Shown here: piece after piece, positions 34,227 through 42,789 of the stretch
How the letters are laid out: each line of letters opens with the position of its first letter
Position numbering within the stretch: position 1 is the stretch's first letter
From: Oscillospiraceae bacterium
GTDB lineage: Bacteria; Bacillota; Clostridia; WRLR01
DNA length: 49,583 bases
Assembly (NCBI GenBank): GCA_009777515.1
Contig: WRLR01000015.1
Span: 1-49,583 of the forward strand
Direction of reading: 5' to 3'
Program-made: the position numbers and the translations under genes
Notes under the pieces: model-generated
Database searches by the model: none
What the model was told of the DNA's origin: nothing
What the model saw: the letters and a program-made list of their open reading frames with translations, nothing else

Positions 34227-34277
34227 AGGGGATGGTGCTCTTGTGTATTAATTCATAGCACAAGAACACCATCCCCT
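34227..34277. terminator. strong hairpin after the aldo/keto reductase gene
   Basis: AGGGGATGGTGCTCTTGTG (34227-34245) pairs with CACAAGAACACCATCCCCT (34259-34277) with one mismatch, around a 13-base loop. It begins 25 bases after the stop codon. There is little U-tract after it, so termination is likely but not certain. The 448 bases between it and 34726 hold no gene I can support. Confidence 0.7.
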
Positions 34278-34725
34278 TGTTCCATGCAAGTTGACAATCC
34301 AGAAGCTTTATAAAAACTCGTTGCAATCCGCTAGGCCATCTTCAAAGGGCAAAATAAACAGATTTCATTTTTATTATTATAGTAGTTTTCACGACGGAGC
34401 CGCCACCAGCATGGCACGAAAGTCTATTGTCGTGAGCACTATCGCGGCGTAATGCGACGCGCGGGCGCAGCGTGCCCGTGAGATGCGCGAATTCAATGTT
34501 CGCACCGGGAAATCGCATTTTTTGTGCCGACGACTATCATAATTGTACTTAGACATCTATATATGTTGAAATAAGTTATATTTGATTATTATCTATTAAC
34601 GCCGACAGAGATATAGATTCTAATGGGCCTTATTTATAATCCAATTTTTCAATACGGCGATTTTCAGCCTAGCGCTCGCTACTGTTTTAAAACCGTTCTA
34701 AATGGGTTAAGCTGTGATAAAAACA

Positions 34726-34754
34726 TTGACAAGACGCAGCTGATTTTATACTAT
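34726..34754 (+). promoter_or_regulatory. near-consensus promoter for the KptA gene
   Basis: TTGACA (34726-34731), a 17-base spacer and TACTAT (34749-34754) form a strong match. Transcription would start near 34761 and leave a leader of about 170 bases before the start codon, long enough for a regulatory RNA structure. It lies inside a 61-codon reading frame that has no ribosome-binding site and is rejected. Confidence 0.7.
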
Positions 34755-34932
34755 TCACCAATATCGCAGTGGGGCAGGTACGCATGTGGCACTCCTTCGC
34801 AAAATTAGCGTTATCCCAAGCATCTGTGAAGACGAAAATCTCAACATAAAATTGCCAGGTTACATGAAATTTGTTTCCACAAATAGAAGTCTATGCCGAA
34901 ATATTAAATTTTTATTTTAGAAGGTGATATTG

Positions 34933-35484
34933 TTGACGGAAAAAGAAAAAATTATATTATCAAAGTTTATGAGCCTTGTTCTGCGGCATGAGCCTGAAAG
35001 AATCGGGATTGTGTTAGATGATAATGGCTGGGCTGATACAAACGAATTGATTGAAAGAATGAACCACGCCGGGCATCGTATTACATTGGCGCAATTAAAA
35101 GAAATTGTAGAAACGAATGATAAAAAACGTTTTAAGTTTAGTGGCGATTTTTCAAAAATCCGCGCCAGCCAAGGGCACAGCATCTCTGTAGACGTGGAAT
35201 TAAAAGAAGCCCTACCACCTATTTTCTTATACCACGGCACTGCGACCAGATTTGTTGATTCAATAAAAAGCGAAGGCTTGATAGCAAAAAGCAGGTTATA
35301 CGTTTATTTATCTACAGACAGAGAGACTGCCGTTAAAGTAGGCGAACGGCATGGACGCCCTGCTGTACTGACTGTGGATGCGGGCAGAATGTACAACAGT
35401 GGATTTAAGTTCTATTTATCGGATAATAATGTTTGGTTGACAGCATCCGTACCTATTGAATATATTTTAGAATATGGGTTGTAA
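34933..35484 (+). CDS. kptA: KptA/Tpt1 RNA 2'-phosphotransferase
   Basis: A 183-residue KptA/Tpt1 homologue. Members move a 2'-phosphate from RNA to NAD, giving ADP-ribose 1'',2''-cyclic phosphate. The N-terminal winged helix has SLVLRHEPERIG (Arg18, His19). QGHS supplies His82, and YHGTATRF, VYLSTDRETAVKVGERHG and DNNVWLTASVP are core family motifs, so the Arg-His-Arg-Arg site looks whole. The chosen TTG at 34933 is six bases after AAGGTG; a TTG at 34930 or GTG at 34924 are alternatives. Bacteria have no known tRNA-splicing need for it; its job may be RNA repair or ADP-ribosylation. It lies in an AT-rich island. Confidence 0.9.
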   Translation: MTEKEKIILSKFMSLVLRHEPERIGIVLDDNGWADTNELIERMNHAGHRITLAQLKEIVETNDKKRFKFSGDFSKIRASQGHSISVDVELKEALPPIFLYHGTATRFVDSIKSEGLIAKSRLYVYLSTDRETAVKVGERHGRPAVLTVDAGRMYNSGFKFYLSDNNVWLTASVPIEYILEYGL

Positions 35485-35583
35485 AAACGACGTGCCGCTT
35501 TTGCTTTTTATAGCGCTTGTAGGCATTAAAGCCTGCGATGTAATTTATCATATCATGACATATTAAATCGGTGCGTTATACAA

Positions 35584-35850
35584 AAAATGTCAAAATTTCA
35601 AAGAAATTATCTCAGACGGCTATGTATATGTAGGTAAAACACAATACATATATAAACTTATCAACGAGGCAAAATATTGTTTTCTATCTCGTCACAGGCG
35701 CTTTGGCAAATCGCTCCTGTTAGACACCATTGGCGAGGTATTCGGCGGCGATAGGGGGCTTGTAAAAAAGTCTGTGGATATATGACTCTGACTATGATTT
35801 TATTAAGCACCCTATTATCAGATTGGATATAAGCAATATAAAATATTCGT
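35584..35850 (+). pseudogene. frameshifted fragment of an AAA-ATPase-like (DUF1703/PD-D/ExK) protein
   Basis: Translating from 35584 gives NFKEIISDGYVYVGKTQYIY, KLINEAKYCFLSRHRRFGKS and LLLDTIGEVFGG, the N-terminus of an abundant AAA-ATPase-like family usually reading YVDKT and FLSRPRRFGKS. A TGA ends this frame after KSVDI near 35781. The next frame continues the family (IYDSDYDFIKHPIIRLDISN), so one frameshift lies at about 35780. Homology stops by about 35850, just before the GH95 gene. The two changed key residues (D to G, P to H) agree with decay. These genes are often multicopy and mobile in gut Firmicutes and Bacteroidetes. Confidence 0.8.
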
Positions 35851-35878
35851 CTATCGGTAGGGGAAGGGAGGGCAAGAT

Positions 35879-38170
35879 ATGGATAATAAATTTTATGGCT
35901 TATGGTACAAGCAGCCGCCATGCGAATGGGTGGACGCGCTGCCTATAGGCAATGGCCGTTTTGGTGGTATGGTCTATGGCGGCGTCCGGCAAGAGACGAT
36001 TTCCCTGAACGAGGAGACTGTTTGGGACGGCGCCCAAGTTGATCGGAATAATCCAGATGCTTTGCAAAAACTCGGTGAAATCCGCGAGGCCATTTTCAAT
36101 GGGCAATATGCGAAAGCCGAGCAAATCGGCGGGGGCATGCTTGGCGTTCCTAAGACTCTTGACAGTTATCAGCCGCTGTGCAGCTTTGACGCCAGCTTTT
36201 CAAATGCAGGCGACGCGTGCGATTACAAGCGCGGGCTGGACATCGAAAAAGCAGTGCATTTTGTCGAGTATCGGCTGGAAAGCGGACCTTTGTACCGCAG
36301 GGAGGCGTTTGCCAGCAGCCCCGACAATATGATTGTTATGCGTTGGCATACGGACGATAAAAATGGCATGCAGGTTAATATTACATTAAGTCGCCAATCG
36401 CAAGTGGAAGTCAGCGCTGCCGGCTGGGAGCTGCTACTGACCGGCCGGTGCAGGGAGGGCGGGGTAGGCTTTGCGGCGCTGCTTAGCGCGTCTGTGGACA
36501 AAGGCGAAATCCATAGCGGGGATAGCATGCTCACAATAAGCGGCGCGGCGACGATTGAGCTGCGGATAGCCGGATTCACGGATTTTCGGGGCGGTGACGC
36601 GGAAAAAATGTGCCGGGAGGTTTTAGCTGCGGCGAGCGGTATGAACTACGATCAGTTGCGCCAAAGGCACATTGACGACTACCGGAGTCTATACGCGCGC
36701 CAGAGATTTTCTTTGGGCGGGGATCCGCGTTCGCTACCGACGGACGAACTGATCAAAGCGTACAAAGCCGGGAACCGGGACATGGGCGCTGCCCTGTATG
36801 AGCTGTGGTACAACTATCTGAGGTACCAGTTGATTTGTTCGAGCCGACCTGGCACAATGCCTTCCACCTTGCAGGGCATCTGGAACGACAAAATGAAGGC
36901 GCCGTGGAACAGCGACTTCCACCCCAACGTAAACATGCAGATCAACTACTGGCCTTCAGAGGGCTACGGGCTGCCCGAATGCGTGGCGCCACTCATAAAC
37001 TGGCTTTGTGCGATTGTGCCGGACGGCGAAAAAACGGCAAAGACGCACTATGGCGCGCGGGGGTGGGTGCTGCACCACATATCTGACATATTCAACTGCA
37101 CGACGCCCATGGACGGGCCGTGGGGCATATGGCCGTTTGGCGGCGCGTGGCTGTGCCGCCACCTCTACGAGCGCTACCTCTACGGTGGCGACGCCGCGTA
37201 CCTAAAGGACGTGGCTCTGCCGGTAATAGAGGGCGCCGCACTGTTTATGCTGGATTTCCTCATAGAATGCCCCAAAGGCATAGACGGCGAAGGGTACTTG
37301 GTCACCTGTCCGTCGCATTCACCGGAAAACCGCTTTATTACGGCGGACGGGCAGGTTTCTTGGCTGACTTATGCGGCGGCCATGGATATGGAAATCATCT
37401 ACGATCTGTTTACCATTTACATAGACTGCCTGGACATTTCCGGGGAGGAAGGCGCCTATAGGGCAGAAGTCGAAGCGGCCAGGGGGCGCCTTGCGCCGCT
37501 GAAAGTCAGCAGCAAAACCGGCTGCCTCATGGAGTGGATATCGGATTACGATGAGCAAGACCCCGGCCATCGGCATGTCTCGCATTTGTACGCGCTGTAC
37601 CCCGGTACGCAGATTACCGAGCATGACAAAGAGTTAATGCGCGCCAGCGATAATGCTCTGGAGCGCCGTTTTTCCAATAATTATAAAGCGCAGGGATGGA
37701 GCTGCGGCTGGGTCGCCTCGCTTTTTGCGCGGCTGCGGAAGGGCGACAGGTCATTGGACATGCTGGACAAAATAGCCTGTGATTTGACGTTTGACAATCT
37801 GTTCGTAAACGCCCACGGCAATCCACAGGTTGGGGACGCGCAGGGCGTAGCGGCGTGCATCCAGGAAATGCTTGTCCAAAGCCATGACGGCGTCATTGAT
37901 TTGTTGCCGGCGCTGCCAAGCGAATGGGAGAACGGGGCTATGGAAGGGCTGCGGGTGCGCGGTGGGCATGTGGTCGATCTGCATTGGGCTGGCGGGCAGT
38001 TAGTCAAGGCGCGCCTGAAGCCGACTGCCAGCGGTGAAATTGCGGTAAGGGCTCCGCTTGGGCTTGGGAAGGTATTGGGGCCCAGTGGGGCACAAATGGC
38101 GGTAGGGCAGGACCCGGCAGGCTGCATTTCATTTTCGGTGGAAGCAGGGGCTACATATACGCTGCTATAG
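35879..38170 (+). CDS. glycoside hydrolase family 95 alpha-L-fucosidase-like
   Basis: A 763-residue GH95 protein; family members remove alpha-1,2-linked L-fucose (some L-galactose) with inversion. The N-terminal beta domain starts WYKQPPCEWVDALPIGNGR. The (alpha/alpha)6 barrel has GIWNDKMKAPWNSDFHPNVN, MQINYWPSE, SPENRF with the presumed acid Glu, and GHRHVSHLYALYPG. The C-terminus is beta-rich and includes LLPALPSEWENGAMEGLRVRG. Full length for the family, no signal peptide, so cytoplasmic. A GGGAGGG site precedes the ATG. It begins at the end of the decayed AAA-ATPase fragment and is convergent with tyrS. It would remove fucose from imported oligosaccharides. Confidence 0.9.
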   Translation: MDNKFYGLWYKQPPCEWVDALPIGNGRFGGMVYGGVRQETISLNEETVWDGAQVDRNNPDALQKLGEIREAIFNGQYAKAEQIGGGMLGVPKTLDSYQPLCSFDASFSNAGDACDYKRGLDIEKAVHFVEYRLESGPLYRREAFASSPDNMIVMRWHTDDKNGMQVNITLSRQSQVEVSAAGWELLLTGRCREGGVGFAALLSASVDKGEIHSGDSMLTISGAATIELRIAGFTDFRGGDAEKMCREVLAAASGMNYDQLRQRHIDDYRSLYARQRFSLGGDPRSLPTDELIKAYKAGNRDMGAALYELWYNYLRYQLICSSRPGTMPSTLQGIWNDKMKAPWNSDFHPNVNMQINYWPSEGYGLPECVAPLINWLCAIVPDGEKTAKTHYGARGWVLHHISDIFNCTTPMDGPWGIWPFGGAWLCRHLYERYLYGGDAAYLKDVALPVIEGAALFMLDFLIECPKGIDGEGYLVTCPSHSPENRFITADGQVSWLTYAAAMDMEIIYDLFTIYIDCLDISGEEGAYRAEVEAARGRLAPLKVSSKTGCLMEWISDYDEQDPGHRHVSHLYALYPGTQITEHDKELMRASDNALERRFSNNYKAQGWSCGWVASLFARLRKGDRSLDMLDKIACDLTFDNLFVNAHGNPQVGDAQGVAACIQEMLVQSHDGVIDLLPALPSEWENGAMEGLRVRGGHVVDLHWAGGQLVKARLKPTASGEIAVRAPLGLGKVLGPSGAQMAVGQDPAGCISFSVEAGATYTLL

Positions 38171-38222
38171 TAGCCAACAGCCCATGAACCATGAGATTGC
38201 GGCTCGGGGGCCGGGATTTCGG

Positions 38223-39419
38223 CTAATTTATTATTTTAATCTTAACGAACTTGTTTTTGCCTCGGCTCAGAACGGCGTCGCTGTCTATTTTTGCGTCCAA
38301 ATCGGCGACCGTTTCGCCGTTTATTTTTATGCCCCCGCCCGCGATGAGCCTGCGCGCGTCAGAGTTGGACGCAGCGAGCCCAGCCCGCCGCAGCAGCTCG
38401 ACGACGGACGCCCTGCCGGAGATCGTCAGCGTCTCCATATTTTCGTTGTCGGGCGCCTGCCCCGAGGCAATGTCCCGATACCTTTGTTCGGCCCGCTCTA
38501 TGGCGCCCTCGCCGTGGTACATCGTCACGATTTCCCTCGCATAGGCAAAATGCGCTTCCCGGATGTCCTGCGCTAAAAGGCCGTTGTATACCTCTTCGGG
38601 CATGTCCGTCGTCAGGCGAAAATAGTCCCGCAGGGCGCTGTCCGGCACCTTCATGCACTTCTCAAACATGGCCTCCGGCGGCTCATCGATCCCGATGTAG
38701 TTGTCGAGCGACTTGCTCATCTTCTCGACGCCGTCAAGCCCGGGCAGCAGCGGAAAGGTTATGACCTCCTGCGGCTCTTGCCCGTAGTCCTTCTGCAGCT
38801 CACGCCCGACCAAGAGGTTGAATGTCTGGTCCGTGCCGCCGACCTCAATGTCTGCCTCCAAAGCAACCGAGTCGTAGCCCTGCATCAGCGGATAGAACAA
38901 TTCATGCAGGCCTATGGGCTGGCTGGCCGAGAAGCGGTTTTTGAAATCGTCGCGCTCCATGATACGGGCGAGTGTGTATTTTCCAGCCAGTTTAAGGACG
39001 TCGGCAAAGTCCATTTTGCCGAGCCACTCCGAGTTGTATGTTATTTGCGTTTTAGCCGGGTCCAGGATTTTTGACACCTGCTCAAAATAGCTCTGCCCGT
39101 TCGCGCGGGTTTCTTCATATGTCATCGGAGGGCGAGCCTTGCTGCGCCCGGACGGGTCGCCGACCATACCGGTAAAGTCGCCGATGACGAAGATTATCTC
39201 GTGCCCGGCGTCCTGCATCTTGCGGAGCATCCGCAGCGGGACGGAGTGCCCCAAATGCAGGTCCGGCCGCGACGGGTCGGCCCCGAGCTTGATCTTCAGC
39301 GGTTTCCCTGCGGCAAAACGCTTTTTTAGGCCCTCCTCGGAAAAAATGTCTACCGCCACCCGCCTGACTGTTTCGAACAGCGCATTGTCTTCGAAAGCTC
39401 CTGCTATATCCATTGCCAT
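38223..39419 (-). CDS. tyrS: tyrosyl-tRNA synthetase
   Basis: A 398-residue class I synthetase that charges tRNA-Tyr. The first signature is HLGHS (HIGH type, about 55-59) after LGADPSRPDLHLGH, and the second is KMSKSLDNYIG at about 232. The C-terminal S4 RNA-binding domain (about 335-395) includes VELLRRAGLAASNSDARRLI. The length and motif spelling fit the TyrZ-like bacterial group rather than the short E. coli-type TyrS. An AGAGGATG precedes the start. No T-box sequence was seen upstream, although many clostridial tyrS genes have one. It is a housekeeping gene standing among glycan genes. Confidence 0.95.
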   Translation of the reverse strand: MAMDIAGAFEDNALFETVRRVAVDIFSEEGLKKRFAAGKPLKIKLGADPSRPDLHLGHSVPLRMLRKMQDAGHEIIFVIGDFTGMVGDPSGRSKARPPMTYEETRANGQSYFEQVSKILDPAKTQITYNSEWLGKMDFADVLKLAGKYTLARIMERDDFKNRFSASQPIGLHELFYPLMQGYDSVALEADIEVGGTDQTFNLLVGRELQKDYGQEPQEVITFPLLPGLDGVEKMSKSLDNYIGIDEPPEAMFEKCMKVPDSALRDYFRLTTDMPEEVYNGLLAQDIREAHFAYAREIVTMYHGEGAIERAEQRYRDIASGQAPDNENMETLTISGRASVVELLRRAGLAASNSDARRLIAGGGIKINGETVADLDAKIDSDAVLSRGKNKFVKIKIIN

Positions 39420-39452
39420 AATATGTCATCCTCTATCCGCATTAATATAGCT

Positions 39453-39473
39453 ATCGATTATATAACAATCGAT
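39453..39473 (-). promoter_or_regulatory. inverted repeat over the tyrS -10 region
   Basis: ATCGATT (39453-39459) and AATCGAT (39467-39473) are perfect inverted arms around ATATAAC. On the minus strand TATAAT lies at 39458-39463, 39 bases before tyrS, so the arms would cover the -10. This looks like an operator or a chance palindrome. No good -35 was seen. Confidence 0.4.
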
Positions 39474-39569
39474 TGGCGCATAATTTCTATACATATACAT
39501 ATGAATTCCATTGCTATGTGAATTGTAACATCTTTTTCATATTTGGCAAGCTTAATTTGTTAGATTTGA

Positions 39570-39598
39570 TTGACACATAATAATTTATGTACTAAAAT
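39570..39598 (+). promoter_or_regulatory. near-consensus promoter for the xylanase/importer operon
   Basis: TTGACA (39570-39575), a 17-base spacer and TAAAAT (39593-39598) are one base from consensus. The leader of about 80 bases ends in a small hairpin, CGGGCG-CT-CGCCCG, just before the AAGGGGG ribosome-binding site, which may modulate translation. Such a strong promoter suggests control by a repressor or by the leader. Confidence 0.75.
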
Positions 39599-39687
39599 GT
39601 TTTATAGATATCGCAATAATTAAGCAATACTCCGAATTGCGCTGACCATAAAATCGGGCGCTCGCCCGGCGAGAAGGGGGTATATTG

Positions 39688-40647
39688 ATGACTTTGAAAG
39701 AGAAGTACAGGGGCTATTTCGACATCGGCGCCGCCGTCAACACCGGTACGATTGTATCGCACAACGAGTTGATAACGCGGGAGTTCTCCAGTATAACATG
39801 TGAAAATGAAATGAAATACAACCGCGTTACATCAGACGGCAAAACATACAACTTTGCGGACGCCGACGCGATTGCGGAGTATGCTAAGAAAAATGGCCTA
39901 AAGGTCCGCATGCACACGCTCCTGTGGCACAACCAGGTGCCGGACGCAATCTTTGAGGGCGCGGACAAGGACGCCCTGCTCGCCACGCTCAAGGCGCACA
40001 CGCAGAAAATCGGGGAACGCTACGGCAAACTCATATATGTCGCGGACGTGGCAAACGAGGTGGTCGAAGACAAAGAGGACTATTTATACCGCCGGAGCAA
40101 ATGGTACGACATTCTGGGCGACACGCTGTTAGACGAAGCGTTTGCGTATGCGGCGCAATACATGCCCGGCGTCAAGCTGTGCTATAACGACTACAATGAG
40201 ATGGATCCGGTAAAGAGCAAAAAAATCTACGAACTGGTCAAGGGGCTCCTGGAGCGCGGCGCGCCTGTCCACACGCTTGGCCTCCAGGCCCACTGGAGCA
40301 TCAGCACATCGCTGGACGACATCAAGCGCGCTTTGGAACTATATTCAAAGCTGGGCGTGTCGTTGCAAGTGACGGAGATGGACATATCCGTGTACCCGAC
40401 GCGCGAAGAACCAGCCGTCGAAAAGCCGAGCGCCGATATGATCAAAAAGCAAGTGCAGCTTTACCGCGACGCGTTCGCGCTCTTCCGCGAATACAAGGAC
40501 ATCATGGACAGCGTCACGACATGGGGCGTCGCCGACGACATGACGTGGCTCTCCCGGATGCGCGGGGTGGTCAGGAAGAACTGGCCGCTGCTCTTTGACG
40601 ACGACCACCAGCCAAAAGAAGCGTACCATGCGATCATGGATTTTTAG
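39688..40647 (+). CDS. intracellular endo-1,4-beta-xylanase, GH10
   Basis: A 319-residue GH10 barrel that cleaves internal xylan or xylo-oligosaccharide bonds with retention. Key parts seen are ENEMKYNRV, RMHTLLWHNQVPD, acid/base Glu124 in ADVANEVVED (Ala and Ala where many have Trp and Val), LCYNDYNEM, LGLQAHWS, nucleophile Glu230 in QVTEMDIS, and TTWGVADDMTWL. The ATG at 39688 is seven bases after AAGGGGG. There is no signal peptide or carbohydrate-binding module, so it acts inside the cell. An intracellular GH10 next to an Lpl-type importer is also known from the Paenibacillus aldouronate-utilisation cluster. Confidence 0.92.
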   Translation: MTLKEKYRGYFDIGAAVNTGTIVSHNELITREFSSITCENEMKYNRVTSDGKTYNFADADAIAEYAKKNGLKVRMHTLLWHNQVPDAIFEGADKDALLATLKAHTQKIGERYGKLIYVADVANEVVEDKEDYLYRRSKWYDILGDTLLDEAFAYAAQYMPGVKLCYNDYNEMDPVKSKKIYELVKGLLERGAPVHTLGLQAHWSISTSLDDIKRALELYSKLGVSLQVTEMDISVYPTREEPAVEKPSADMIKKQVQLYRDAFALFREYKDIMDSVTTWGVADDMTWLSRMRGVVRKNWPLLFDDDHQPKEAYHAIMDF

Positions 40648-40659
40648 GGGGGCCGACCA

Positions 40660-41613
40660 ATGAGCCAAAGCGTTATCCCGCTTAAAAAGCCGAAAATGAA
40701 CCCCAGGCGCAAACAGGGCTACATCATGTTCCTCATGATAGTGCCTTTCCTGGCGTTGGTGTTCATGTTTGCGTACCTGCCGCTGCACGGCTGGATGTAC
40801 GCCCTATATGACTACAGGCCCCCGTTCAAGCTGTTCGACTGCGAATTTGTCGGCTTGCGGTGGTTCACCGAACTGTTCTCCAACGCTTCGAAACGGGCGC
40901 TCCTGCTCGAAGTGCTTCTGAACACATTTGCCATGAGCGGCCTGAGCATCGCGTTCTCGTGGCTGCCGATGGCGTTCGCCATATTGCTGATGGAGATCGG
41001 CAACCGGGTGTTCAAGCGCGTCACGCAGACGCTGACGACATTGCCCCACTTCATCAGTTGGGTCCTCGTGTACTCTATGGCGTTCTTTATATTCAACAGC
41101 AACGGCCTTATCAACACCCTGTCCATCGACAAGCTGGGGCTGTACGAAACGCCCAAGCTGTTCTTGCAAGTGAGCGGCAAGGGCGTATGGCTGATGATGT
41201 GGCTGTGGGGGCGGTGGAAGGAGCTGGGCTGGTCGGCCATCATGTATATAGCCGCCATCGCGTCCATCGACCAGGAACTGTACGAAGCCGCCTACGTCGA
41301 CGGCGCCGGGCGCTTCCGGACGATTTGGCACATCACGATTCCGGGGCTTTTGCCCACATACTTCGTGCTGTTGCTGCTCAATATCGCCAACTTCCTCAAC
41401 AACGGGGTCGAGCAGTTCTACGTGTTCCAAAACGCGTTCAACAAAGCCAATATCCAGGTGCTCGATCTATATGTGTACAACCTTGGCCTCGGTTCCGGCA
41501 GTTATTCGCTCGCGACGGCCATCAGCATCATGAAGAGCGTGGTCAGCATAACACTGCTCTTTACGGTCAACACGATGTCCAAGCTGTTGCGCGGCGGGGA
41601 TTCTATCATATAG
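40660..41613 (+). CDS. LplB-type carbohydrate ABC permease
   Basis: A 317-residue inner-membrane permease of the LplB family, with six predicted helices. The first is at about 20-42 (YIMFLMIVPFLALVFMFAYL). The EAA loop is ELYEAAYVDGAGRFRTIWHI, followed by TIPGLLPTYFVLLLLNI. An Arg/Lys-rich N-terminal tail (KKPKMNPRRKQG) precedes helix one. It starts 12 bases after the xylanase stop, so they are in one transcript. It would pair with the permease at 41791 to take up acidic or neutral xylo-oligosaccharides. No ATPase gene is nearby. Confidence 0.9.
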   Translation: MSQSVIPLKKPKMNPRRKQGYIMFLMIVPFLALVFMFAYLPLHGWMYALYDYRPPFKLFDCEFVGLRWFTELFSNASKRALLLEVLLNTFAMSGLSIAFSWLPMAFAILLMEIGNRVFKRVTQTLTTLPHFISWVLVYSMAFFIFNSNGLINTLSIDKLGLYETPKLFLQVSGKGVWLMMWLWGRWKELGWSAIMYIAAIASIDQELYEAAYVDGAGRFRTIWHITIPGLLPTYFVLLLLNIANFLNNGVEQFYVFQNAFNKANIQVLDLYVYNLGLGSGSYSLATAISIMKSVVSITLLFTVNTMSKLLRGGDSII

Positions 41614-41745
41614 CGGGGGCCATCCGGCTAGCGGGGGTTACCCAGCGAAATGGGGGGTCATCCGGCTAGCGGGGGCCATCCGGCTAACTGGGCTTACCCA
41701 GCGAATTGAGGGCCATCCGGCTAACTGGGCTTACCCAGCGAAATG
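41612..41745. repeat. tandem repeat array between the two permease genes
   Basis: The motif CATCCGGCTA starts at 41621, 41659, 41677 and 41714, alternating with TTACCCAGCGAA at 41638, 41694 and 41731. The units are about 37 bases with one shortened to 18. The array fills nearly all of the 177-base gap and ends before the AAGGAGG site of the second permease. Confidence 0.9.
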
Positions 41746-41790
41746 ATATGGACCGCGCTATCATGATTTGGAAAAGGAGGTTAGGTTGAT

Positions 41791-42714
41791 ATGGCTGTTG
41801 TATCCCATGTAGGTAAGCAAAAGACTTCGTTGGACTATTTGTTCAACATTCTTGTATATTCGTTTTTTGCGCTGTTTACGATTATATGCGTGTTTCCGTT
41901 CTATTATCTCATCATCAACAGTATCAGCGCGAACGATATAAGCGCGACCGGCGACGTGATGTTTTTGCCGATTGGCATCCACTTTAAGAACTATACCGAC
42001 GTTATAAGAATCCCCGGGCTGTCGGACGCCACCCTCATATCCGTCGGGCGGACGGTGCTGGGCACGCTCGGCACGCTGCTGGGGTCCTCGTTCCTCGGTT
42101 TTATGTTTACGCAGCAGAAGCTGTGGATGCGCAAGTTCTGGTACCGGTTCACGGTGGCGACCATGTACTTCAACGCCGGTTTGATTCCATGGTACCTCAA
42201 TATGAAAAACTTGGGGCTGACGAACAACTTCCTGGCTTATGTGCTGCCGGCCATTGTGTCGCCGTTCAATTTGATACTTATCAAGACATATATCGAAAAC
42301 ACGCCGATAGAGCTGCAGGAGGCGGCGGAGATCGACGGAGCCGGCATATTGCGCACATATGCGCAAATCATCATCCCGCTCAGTACGCCCATCCTTGGGA
42401 CGGTCGCGATATTTTCCGCCGTCGGGCAGTGGAATTCTTTTCAGGACACTTTGATATTGATGACCGAGCAGAGGCTTTATTCGCTGCAGTACACATTGTG
42501 GAGATATTTGCAAGAGGCGCGCTCCCTGGCCGCGATGATACAGTCGTCCAGCGGCGAGATAAGCGACGCCCTCATTACCGCCGCGACGAAGCAGACGCCG
42601 AGGTCCGTGCAGATGACCGTGTCGGTGGTGGTCGTTTTGCCAATTTTATGCGTGTACCCGATATTCCAGCGGTTCTTCGTCAAGGGCATAATGATTGGGG
42701 CGGTCAAGGGCTGA
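41791..42714 (+). CDS. YtcP-type carbohydrate ABC permease
   Basis: A 307-residue inner-membrane permease of the YtcP/MalG group. The first helix is at about 18-40 (LVYSFFALFTIICVFPFYYL). The EAA loop is ELQEAAEIDGAGILRTYAQI, and the end is FFVKGIMIGAVKG, typical of the group. AAGGAGG stands ten bases before the ATG. It is separated from the LplB-type gene by a repeat array and is followed after 75 bases by the binding protein. It forms the second transmembrane subunit of the importer. Confidence 0.9.
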   Translation: MAVVSHVGKQKTSLDYLFNILVYSFFALFTIICVFPFYYLIINSISANDISATGDVMFLPIGIHFKNYTDVIRIPGLSDATLISVGRTVLGTLGTLLGSSFLGFMFTQQKLWMRKFWYRFTVATMYFNAGLIPWYLNMKNLGLTNNFLAYVLPAIVSPFNLILIKTYIENTPIELQEAAEIDGAGILRTYAQIIIPLSTPILGTVAIFSAVGQWNSFQDTLILMTEQRLYSLQYTLWRYLQEARSLAAMIQSSSGEISDALITAATKQTPRSVQMTVSVVVVLPILCVYPIFQRFFVKGIMIGAVKG

Positions 42715-42789
42715 TGGGAAGATCGAATGATAAGCGGATTATTCATATTTTAACATAATTTCTATTAAAAACCAGGAGGGTATCAGAAC

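Noticed and set aside
34623-34808. 61-codon reading frame in the gap before KptA
   Set aside because: No ribosome-binding site, no recognisable protein features, and a near-consensus promoter for KptA lies inside it.
39420-39690. T-box leader upstream of tyrS
   Set aside because: No T-box consensus and only a short leader to the predicted -10 were found by eye.
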